Source of the DNA: Fratercula arctica
Lineage: Eukaryota > Chordata > Aves > Charadriiformes > Alcidae
Direction: 5' to 3'
DNA: 64,000 bases
NCBI GenBank assembly: GCA_947846985.1
Contig: CANTUZ010000023.1
Coordinates: 2,933,677-2,997,676, forward strand
Shown: in pieces, positions 1 through 7,299 of the stretch
Position numbering within the stretch: the stretch's first letter is position 1
Layout of the letters: every line of letters begins with the position of its first letter
Made by a program: the position numbers and the translations under genes
Notes under the pieces: model-generated
What the model saw: only the letters and a program-made list of their open reading frames with translations
What the model was told of the DNA's origin: nothing
Database searches by the model: none

Positions 1-693
1 ACTCCACATCTCTTCCTCTAAAGCACTTTTTGCTGTCTTTGAGCCATTCCTGTACCTCATTTCCATGCATCCTCAATTCAACAGCTCTCTCAAAATGTCA
101 TGATATTTCACAAGAGATGCCTATAATATTCTGTTCATGTCTTGCCCCACCTCCACTGCACTCCAAGGTAAAATCCTGTTTGTGCTCCCAGCAATTACCT
201 CCTAGTGAAGCTTCTGCTTTCAGAAACGTGTCTAAGAGCTTCAGTTAGGCAGAAGAAGGGGATCTGACAGGACAGTTGAAATGCCTGATATTTTTGTCAC
301 TGAAAAGTGGCTTCACTTTCCTCCCTTCACCATACACCAGCATGACCAAGTGGAAGTTACAAATTTTCTCCCCAGGATAAAAAAAAAAAGTCTAAGAAAT
401 TGAGACAGCTGACAATTATTTGATTGCCAGACTTGGCAGGATTTAAAGTCAGGTATATCTGGCAAAGCTAGTTTACTATGCAATTTACAGGGAAACATTT
501 TTTTTTTTTCAGTTGATCACAACAGAAAACATTTTATCATGAACATTCCAGCATGAAAGCTTCATTGCTACAATTTACTTTGTAACTCCCATTAATTAGT
601 TACACAGCATCGCTTTACTTTCAGATCTCCTACATTTCCCCTAAGCATTCAGGGAATCAAAGTGAAATATCTCAGCGAAATAAGGATACTTAC
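1..693. other. Presumed intron downstream of the last KCNU1-like exon
   Basis: Both strands were read for the next RCK1 exon (the L-E-L-E-T-I-F region and the S-A-E-A-C-L motif) without finding it. Nothing else recognisable is present apart from short T and A runs near 370-390 and 499-510. Confidence 0.4.
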
Positions 694-734
694 TCTCCCA
701 GGAAAAAGATTTCTGTGCAAACATTTCCCTTGTC
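694..734 (-). pseudogene. KCNU1: KCNU1-like exon: RCK1 strand (TEIFFLGE)
   Basis: Forty-one bases: 13 codons DKGNVCTEIFFLG plus two bases (GA) of a glutamate or aspartate codon. KCNU1 has DKSGEINTEIVFLGE and KCNMA1 has DRDDVNVEIVFLHN. The acceptor is a pyrimidine run ending GCTTCAG and the donor is GTAAGTAT, a near-perfect consensus. Its phase follows directly from the exon at 1441-1529. The next RCK1 exon is not recognisable between here and base 1, so it probably lies outside the window. Confidence 0.7.
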
Positions 735-1113
735 CTGAAGCAAAAAGTCTCAGACGAATGAAGTGACGCTCTCTGGAGTGGTATTACCACAGACAACAAA
801 CTAGCTACAGGAAGAGATCAAGCAAGATTTGTCACTTTGAAAATAGCAGAATGGTTGTTGCAAACATGACATTGTATGAAGCTACACACCAACTTGTAAT
901 ACAGTAATCCCAGTAACACAGAAGACAGTTTGTGTCTTTGGTTTGATGAAAACTTCATCCATCATGGCTATGTACTTCAGGAGTTATTTTGGAAAGGAAG
1001 AGGAACTGTAAGTGTTAGAAGCAGTGCATGGTAGACATTCCAGAAACAAGAGTCATAGAAGGAACTTTATAAGAGCTGGTTAAAGCTGTACCTGCTCAGT
1101 CCTGTGATTGGCC

Positions 1114-1226
1114 AAAAAAAAAAAAACCCCCAAAAAACAAAACCAGAAACCAAAACCAAAAAAATCCCTAAACCCCCAAAACAACAAAAATAAACCTACA
1201 CTGAAAAAAACCACACCACCACCACT
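1114..1226. repeat. A/C-rich low-complexity tract
   Basis: Starts with 13 adenines and continues as short A runs broken by C runs (CCCCC, AACC, AAAC), ending in a short CCA repeat. It lies inside the KCNU1-like locus, between the 694-734 and 1239-1292 candidate exons. It may be the degenerate tail of a retroposon or simple slippage sequence; no parent element is visible. Confidence 0.8.
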
Positions 1227-1238
1227 GAAATAGGTCTC

Positions 1239-1292
1239 TTTGAAAATAAAGTCCATGCTGAATGTGCTGTTGACAAGGTTTATTCAGACAGT
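1239..1292 (-). pseudogene. Weak candidate for first RCK1 strand exon, with in-frame stop
   Basis: Between the two better exons the minus strand reads T-V-stop-I-N-L-V-N-S-T-F-S-M-D-F-I-F-K after an acceptor ending ACTCAAG. The family has I-V-V-C-G-N-I-T-V-D-S-V-T-A-F-L-R-N-F-L-R here. The stop (TGA, 1284-1286) falls where cysteine is expected, one base change from TGT or TGC. The exon would start on a codon boundary, in agreement with the exon before it. No GT follows the lysine, so the donor would also be lost. Identity is low; this may be chance and the true exon may be absent. Confidence 0.25.
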
Positions 1293-1440
1293 CTTGAGTA
1301 AGGATCAACCAAGAGTAAGTTTCAGGATTTCATTTAAGTTACTACAAGAAGCTTTATTTAGCTTCTTATTTCTTCTGAGCTGGTTCCCAGCTTAGTGACT
1401 GACCTGATTTTTATTTTCTAAAGAGAAATAGCAACCATAC

Positions 1441-1529
1441 TTTTTCCCCACTCACCACTTCATAGGAGGATGTGTAGTTTTTATGGCTTTCAACAATTTC
1501 TACAACTTTGTTTTTTTCCATATACAACA
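1441..1529 (-). pseudogene. KCNU1: KCNU1-like exon: end of S6 and linker to RCK1
   Basis: Two bases plus 29 codons, containing NKVVEIVESHKNYTSSYE and then VVSGEK. KCNU1 has NYIPEMVE, a short linker and YTSSYEALKGKK; KCNMA1 has YVPEIIE and YGGSYSAVSGRK. This is the gating hinge between pore and gating ring. The linker is three residues shorter than in relatives, and the proline of the S6 end is a valine. The donor is GTATGG and the acceptor used here is ACTAG; an acceptor at AACAAAG would shorten the exon to 1441-1505 in the same phase. The upper edge lies 91 bases from the S4 exon, which leaves no space for S5, the pore or upper S6. Confidence 0.75.
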
Positions 1530-1620
1530 CTAGTATTTTCCTTTATTACCCAAGTCATCCAAAATACACACATCAGAGAATGTCAGGTTTCCAAGTGTAC
1601 TTGGCGAGGCTTTAACTTAC

Positions 1621-1698
1621 TTGTTCTTCATGATCCTGTGGAACTGTAGTATTCGTAGAAGTTCTAAAACATAAGTGCTCTCAAAAACCACAAACCTG
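1621..1698 (-). pseudogene. KCNU1: KCNU1-like exon: S4 voltage sensor, arginines lost
   Basis: Seventy-eight bases, opening one base into a codon and ending two bases into one. The peptide is RFVVFESTYVLELLRILQF followed by HRIMKN. The second half matches SLO S4: L-E-L-x-x-I-L-Q as in KCNU1, ILQF as in KCNMA1, then an isoleucine and a lysine at the same spacing. In SLO1 the first half holds three arginines at every third residue (R207, R210, R213); counting back from ILQ they are V, E and Y here. A long pyrimidine tract ends TTTTTAG; a second AG three bases later gives a 75-base exon starting with tryptophan at the splice codon, as in relatives. The donor is GTAAGT. Length and phase match the family S4 exon. 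Confidence 0.75.
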
Positions 1699-2266
1699 CT
1701 AAAAAGTGAGAAAGTCAGAGGAGATGAAAAAAATCTGCCTAGAAGTAGAGTGGTTTTGGGTATTCAGATACAATTAAACATGCATGCTTTGTTTTCCATG
1801 TAAATTATAGTGGATCACACCTCAAACCTGGCAAGAGCGGATAAGATTGCTCAGTATTCAGAGCCTTTATGTCACTGGATTTCCACCTATGTCCTCAGAG
1901 GAGGCCTCTAATGATGAGAAAAATTAAGAATTACAGCTCCTTTGAGCTATAACCTGAAGGCTTAAGTGACATACATGTCCAGTAGACTTTAGACCCCAGA
2001 GAATGCAAGAAAGCCATTTGCAAAAATCAGGGTACCACCTTTGCTTCCCTGCTGGGTAACTCCTCATCCAGTTGGTCAATTACAGTGATTGCTGAGGCAG
2101 ACAGATAAACAGAACGGAGACAGACTTGAGTAAATTAAAAGCCCCACAAAATTAAAGTTTTCATGATGACGGTCAAAGCCTTCCAGATAAAATAAACTTG
2201 AAGGAAGTCTTGATGTAAGATGCAGAACAACACGGATGGAAAGCAGGATGTCCAAATCCTACTTAC

Positions 2267-2376
2267 CAAGCCAATTCCTCTTTCAATAATAGGAAAGAAA
2301 CTGGAGGGATTGTGAAGAAATCCACAAGAGAATTCAACACAAGCCAGAACCTCAGATTGTCATCTGCTGCCACAAA
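2267..2376 (-). pseudogene. KCNU1: KCNU1-like exon: S2-S3 linker and S3
   Basis: One hundred and ten bases: 36 codons plus two bases. It begins FVAADDNLRFWLVLNSLVDF and continues FTIPPVSFLLLKEELA. KCNU1 has FMAADDKIKFWLEMNSIVD and IFTIPP at this position; KCNMA1 has FIAANDKLWFWLEVNSVVD and FFTVPP. The S3 aspartate of the VDxFT motif, part of the voltage-sensor charge network, is kept. The acceptor is TTCATCTTCAG and the donor GTAAGTAGG. The two leftover bases (TG) match the one-base start of the S4 exon. This is the best preserved piece and the strongest proof of family. The frame runs open upstream of the acceptor for about 39 codons, but that part does not resemble S2. Confidence 0.9.
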
Positions 2377-3080
2377 CTGAAGATGAATAACATCAAAAAG
2401 CATCAGTGCTGTGTGATCAGAGCAAGAAGGCAGCCCTCCGAGGAGACCCATTTTTGCAGTCTGCTTCCCTTTCAGGTGAAGATCTACTCTCACCTACAGG
2501 TGTAATGCTATTCATGGAAAGAACTCTGCGTAAATAGGATTAACTGCCTGTTTATTCCTTAAACAACAACTCCTTCCCTTCTGAAGCTATTCCTAGATGT
2601 CTATCAGATTTATAACATCTTTGGATTAAACACTATATTGGATTGCTCTTGATGTATAATTCTGCTTCTCAGGTTTACCCCTGCTGATTGAACTCAGCTT
2701 AAAGTGCTCCACAGCTTTTATATTTTATTTATTTCATCTTATGATTCCATTTTATTTTTCCAGCGTTGTGCACCAGTTGAAGCAAAGAACTAAGAACAAT
2801 GCTCTGGCATATTAAATCAAAGGGGTTTGCATATTAATATCTTTTTACCCCTGAGCACATTCTACAAAACATATGTCTTCAGGTGAAACTGGTAGAGGCT
2901 ACAGTGTGCTTTCCTACTCAGTCTTGTTATTTTATTCCCATCAAAATGTTTCTGAAGGCTGGATTTTATAGAAGAGCTCCATTCCCATTTGGGTACCAAA
3001 AATAGATGGCCAGACTTTCAAAAGAGCTTTGGGTAGTGGGTGGCAAGCTTTATTAGAAGTCTAGCATTCTCTAAACATTG

Positions 3081-3187
3081 CAATAGCAACAGCTGGGCTT
3101 TGAATGCTTTTGAAAATGTCTGTACAAAAAAAGGTGCCGAATCCTTTTCAAAAGCTGTAGGATTTGGACATCCGTCCCTCAGTTCTT
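3081..3187 (-). pseudogene. KCNU1: Tentative KCNU1-like exon: loop before S2 and S2
   Basis: The minus-strand frame is open for 65 codons here. Following an acceptor ending TTTTCAG it reads EELRDGCPNPTAFEKD, then APFFVQTFSKAF. SLO channels have a cysteine followed by F-Y-K-D (SLO1) or Y-E-D-K (SLO3) and then a hydrophobic S2 containing A-F-N-V-F-F or similar; the cysteine, the F-x-K-D and two S2 phenylalanines line up. The lower boundary is set only by the family's length, because the expected donor reads CAATGT rather than GT-A. The exon would end on a codon boundary, as the next exon requires. Resemblance is weak and could be chance, but order, spacing and phase agree. Confidence 0.4.
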
Positions 3188-3257
3188 CTGAAAATCCAGC
3201 CTTGAAGGTATACACACTACATTATAAGAGGAAACCAGTGCTAACCAATCTACTTAC

Positions 3258-3302
3258 CAGTGCACACACCACAGATGTTTGAGCTGATAGCAGCATTTCT
3301 CC
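3258..3302 (-). pseudogene. KCNU1: KCNU1-like exon: start of transmembrane segment S1
   Basis: Forty-five bases, 15 whole codons, reading GEMLLSAQTSVVCAL. Mammalian KCNU1 has EMLLSAQTFVGQVL at the same place and KCNMA1 has VMISAQTLTGRVL, so eight residues in a row agree with KCNU1. The exon is bounded by a pyrimidine-rich acceptor ending CACAG (minus strand, just above 3302) and a GTAAGT donor (3252-3257 on the plus strand). In the family this exon ends at the same place, after the leucine that precedes the main hydrophobic run of S1. It starts and ends on codon boundaries. The next family exon, the rest of S1, is not found: only about 70 bases separate this exon from the next candidate. Confidence 0.85.
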
Positions 3303-3305
3303 CTG

Positions 3306-4556
3306 TGTAGAAAAAACTCTTATCCACTAGGCCAAACTTTGTTTCCTTTTGTGTGACCACCAGACATCTTCATCCTGACAGAGGGGCAAATAGATTGTAA
3401 ACCTTGGCTTTGCCAGACACCGTTTCCCAACACACCCAGCCACCACCAAATCTGAATGGGACTGAAAGTAAGCAGGGAGTGGAATTTTCCTCCAGCTAAG
3501 CTACTAAAAGCTTCAGGAAGCTTTATCTTCCTGGCATTCACTGAGGGCATGCTGTGCAGACACATACTGTGATACACAGATGCAGTCTCATTTCTTCTGT
3601 ACTGGTTGCACCAATGAACAGTGACCCTCATCACCTTAAAGCAATTGCCTCATACCTGAGTCCGAAAGGAAGAGTGTGCTCGGTTGCTAATAACACCTTC
3701 CTACTAGTCTCCCCACCCTTTCCCATCTTATGTCAGGCATGAATTCATTTTCTTAGTTTTAACCATGTAGAACATTTCCCTAGCATACACCCTGGAATAT
3801 CTCAGTCCCAATGTTTTGTTTTAACATGGCCTGTTACCTCCTTTAATGTATGCCAGTAACAGCCCCAGGTAAGACTTACATTTACTGTAGAGCTTCAGCT
3901 AATTCTGATTAGCTTTTGCTATGAGGTAGGATTCTGTCCTTCTTACAGATACAGCTATTAATAACTATAACAAATAACTATCACAGATTATTCAATGCCA
4001 GAAAACCTGTAAACATCTACCAGAAAAAAAAAAAAGACAAAAAAGACCAACGTCACTTGTAATGCGAGATACTCTGCTGGCGTCTCTTCTTTTACACTAA
4101 GTTTCCCAGGCACCAGAATCTGTAAAGAGCTAACACTTAAGAACTAAACCCCACCTCTGCTCAGCAGCCAAAGGAACAGCAGAGAATCAGATTAATTTAA
4201 CATTTTGGCAAACAGAGATGCCTACAGTTTGCCAGCAGCACAGGTGCTCCCTTCATTTTCTGCCCACACAATCCAGGTGAGCTGATGAGTGTCAAGCTCT
4301 CCCTTGGAAGTGATGGAGTGAAACGGCTTGCGACAGTTGTTGGAGGCAACACGAAGTGACACAAGGAAAGAGCTCTTCAGTCCTGCAAATTGCATTGTAA
4401 CCAGGTACATAAGTGACCTGGATATGTCATATGAATGATCCTGGTGACATCCTTGGAACCTACTAATACCTTCTCAAAAATCCCACAATGCACGCAGGGA
4501 GGAGCAGGGTCAAAACATCATAGATCTTTTGGTGGCGGATTTGTTTTCAGTACGCT
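3306..4556. other. No gene recognised; presumed KCNU1-like intron
   Basis: Upstream of the S1 exon on the minus strand. A 104-codon minus-strand frame at 3320-3634 starts with GTG and shows no SLO S0 or linker sequence, so it is not used. The exon carrying the S0-S1 linker should lie here or farther right, but I could not find it. Confidence 0.4.
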
Positions 4557-4657
4557 GTCATGGTTTAACCCTAACTGGCAACCAGGACCACACAGCCAAT
4601 CGCTCACTCCCCCTACGGTGGGATGGGGAAGAGAATCAGAAACTAAAGAACTAAATT
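4557..4657 (+). repeat. LTR-like avian interspersed repeat fragment
   Basis: The stretch starts GTCATGGTTTAACCCTAACT, then has CCACACAGCCAATCGCTCAC, a C run, and GGGATGGGGAAGAGAATCAG. This arrangement recalls a repeat frequent in many bird genomes that I associate with endogenous retrovirus LTRs. Only about 100 bases are present, with no flanking coding region. The family name is not certain, and orientation is by resemblance only. Confidence 0.55.
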
Positions 4658-5204
4658 TGTAAAAATATTTCCCTGCCATAATTAGGAATCAATTTGTTCT
4701 GCCTTCTGCCTCCTCAGCTTCCCTAATTGCTCGGTCCTGACCTTCTAGAATACTCATTGCTCCTGTGATATTGCAGTGACCTCAGTACCAGTGGTGGTCA
4801 GACTGACATGCTGGGATACCGAGAGGGACTCCCTCTGCAATGGAAAGATTTGAATGGGGGTTCTAATTTAGAACTGTATCTTTTTAGTGACATTACCAAG
4901 GTACTTCCTCTCTGGAATACCTCAGTTTATAAAGCTGGCTCTCACTGTATAAACATAAGTTGCTTAATACAGACCTGTGAAGTCTCACACAGAGCACTCA
5001 AGCCTCATCCATTCAGACCCCATTTCACACTTCCCTTTCAAGAGCTGCAACATGCACATACTGCAGAACTCCTTTGGGAATCTCCACTCAACTTTTGGAT
5101 CTAGTCCTTCAACTGCTCAAAAACAACTAAAAGCAAGATGTCCTGGCACTGAAAGAGTAGATGTGATACGAAGAGCTGGAAGAGCAGTATAAGAGAATAA
5201 GCAA

Positions 5205-5290
5205 AATAAAACAGGTCAGATAAGTCAGACCAGAGACGCACTTAGCCTGGTATTTTGTCTCTGTAAGTGCCCAGCTGTCAGTGGTGAAGT
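5205..5290 (+). repeat. Old amniote interspersed repeat fragment
   Basis: GTCAGACCAGAG, CTTAGCCTGGTATTTTGTCT and CTGTAAGTGCCCAG follow the pattern 'gtcagaccagagggtccatct...cctgtctctgacagtggcc' that I know from ancient repeats of reptiles and birds. The copy is diverged and its ends are not defined. Confidence 0.4.
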
Positions 5291-5299
5291 GCAGTGTGA

Positions 5300-7110
5300 C
5301 TTTTCCACTGCTGTCTTTATTTCACTGGATTACCCTCTTCTTTTTCTAGTTTAATGAACTTTTTAATCAGAAGAATTTTAACAAGCTAAGTCAGAGTTTC
5401 TAATGATATGAATATAACCAAGCTGGAATAAATGTGCTCTCATGCCCACAGGTGGCAGCATTTCCTTGAAGTTAGGCTACCTTTGCATACCAGCATGTAA
5501 AATCATTTTGCTTCCCAGCATCACTGCTGCCTTGGACAGAGAGAAAAACAAAACAAAATAGTACAGCAAGGCACATCCCAGAAACTGCTCTGTAAAAGCA
5601 ACAGTTTGTCTTGTAACCTGCAGGCCTAGCTGTCCCATCCCCAGCTGGTGGGGTAGCAATGCCATCAGATGCCACCAGCTCACGCAGTATCTTTCCCCCT
5701 TTCTATTGAAACAGAACATCATCAAAAGCTTCAGGTCTAGTCAAGAGTTTTGAACTCTTTTATGAGCACTGCAGATGAATAATGCAATCAGACTCTTCTT
5801 CATGCAGTCAGGACAGCTGAGTCTGGAAGTAGCAATTTTGCCCGAGTTGGTAAAAACATGTGCCCAGGAAAAAAAAAGAAAAGAAAAAAAAAACAGAAAA
5901 GAATGGTGAAATAATAGTCCAGCAAATAGTAGGTGGAGAGGCAAAGAATATGGTATTGTAGCCTTTCAATACAGCAATATTTAATGTCTGCTCTTCCTTT
6001 TCCTCCCTTGCTGAGCATCAGAGAGGACTATGAGCAATTGGAACCAGTAGGGCAACATGGAAACAGTGTATCAGCTGACAAGAGTCATTACTTATGTTTT
6101 CATGGAGACTAATATGACAAAATTGCAATCAGCTCATCTAAGGCTCCAGGATGCCTGAGCCAAGGACAGAAAGGATTTAAAATAAGTTCCCAAAGGCAAA
6201 AGGGGTGGAAGGGTGGGGTGGAGAAAAGCTTCACTCTCCCTGGGAGCTAAGGATAGCAGTAGTATCGCCCTCACTCTGCAGATACCCCCACTTCAGTAAT
6301 GCAGTGTTACCTGCAGGACTGTAGTCTGGGGACAGAAATTCACCCAGATGACAAAGGGATGTGACACCAGACACTGCAACTTCTGCTCCACATGCATTAG
6401 TGCTTCCTTAACACATTTCTTCCACCTGGTCCCCGCTCTGTCTCAAATCTGTGTCTCTGCTCTGAATTTCTCCTCCCTGCTGCTGTAGGGAGGTTGTGAC
6501 TGAAGATGGCAGCCTTTGCCCATACGTTGTTGCTGAGCCAGGACAGGACGAATCAGCTCACTGTAACTCCCAGCTGATTTCTCAGTCCAGCTGTCCCCAG
6601 AGCAGAAACAGGTCATTCACAAATCACAGCCGCTCAGCAGGAATATAGACTGCAAAAAGAAAGGGATTTATTAGCATGTGGTAGCACGTTGCCCTGTCTG
6701 CTGTGACATAAACCAGGAAAGGGAGCAGCACGCCACAACACAGTAGCATGATGCTCAGCTGCTGTCTCCAAGAGGAATGTTCAGTGCCCACTGTGACACA
6801 TCATTTAGCTTAGTCTCTAATCAATAGAATAAAATAAAGCTTTTCAGACAGCATTATGGATCTCCTAAATTAGGCTTGTGTTCTGGATTTTCCTAATTTG
6901 TTACTTGGTAAATTCCTCCAAGGGCTAATCATCTTCCCCTGAAAACATACATACTTTTTTCCAACTCTTGTGCTAGCTCCAGCTTCCAGTGAAAGCTGAA
7001 TCCAATCCTGACCTTCCAGCCAAATTTCACTTTATGTTTTTCTGCTGGCTAGTGGAGCCATCCATTATAAGAAGTCATTTTCCCTATATTTGTGCTTGCA
7101 CGTTGTGATG
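5300..7110. other. No gene recognised
   Basis: An A-rich tract at about 5868-5900 accounts for the phenylalanine-rich minus-strand frames there. A GC-richer part at 6300-6620 has no splice-bounded open frame that I can identify. Nothing else stands out. Confidence 0.4.
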
Positions 7111-7119
7111 GAGTCTTCT

Positions 7120-7295
7120 CTTTATTTCCTCTTTGATAGCCTAAATGGATCAAGCTCCTTACATCTTTCACTAGAAAGATATTTCCCAGTCTCTGAATCA
7201 TTTATACGGCTCTTTTATGAACCCTTCCAATTTTTCAACATCCTCTTTGATCTGCAGACACCAGACCCTGAACCACTATCCCAGTGAAGATCTGG
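7120..7295 (-). repeat. Diverged CR1 LINE fragment (antisense on plus strand)
   Basis: The plus strand carries TGAACCCTTCCAATTTTTCA, ACATCCTCTTTGATCTGCAG and ACACCAGACCCTGAACCACT, followed by ATCCCAGTGAAGATCT. This matches the complement of the CR1 region that reads 'tactgtgtccagttctgg' in the sense direction. It is an old copy from the body of the element, without its 3' end. Confidence 0.7.
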
Positions 7296-7299
7296 TTAA

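Larger units (their letters stand above)
694..3302 (-). pseudogene. KCNU1: KCNU1 (SLO3)-like potassium channel locus, partial and probably broken
   Basis: KCNU1 encodes SLO3, a pH- and voltage-gated K+ channel of the sperm membrane in mammals. At least five exons in SLO order are seen here, from S1 toward the cytoplasmic RCK1 domain. Diagnostic peptides are EMLLSAQT, AADD, YTSSYE and FFLGE; as I recall the family, these match KCNU1 better than KCNMA1, which has VMISAQT, AAND, YGGSYS and VFLHN. Splice sites are good, with four GTAAGT donors. The locus lacks the second half of S1 and all of S5, pore loop and most of S6: the S4 exon and the post-S6 exon lie 91 bases apart and join out of frame. 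S4 has lost its arginines. Later RCK exons would lie left of base 1, and S0 is not found. A fast-evolving functional gene with an assembly deletion is the main alternative. Family assignment is strong, broken status fairly strong, KCNU1 orthology likely. Confidence 0.8.
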
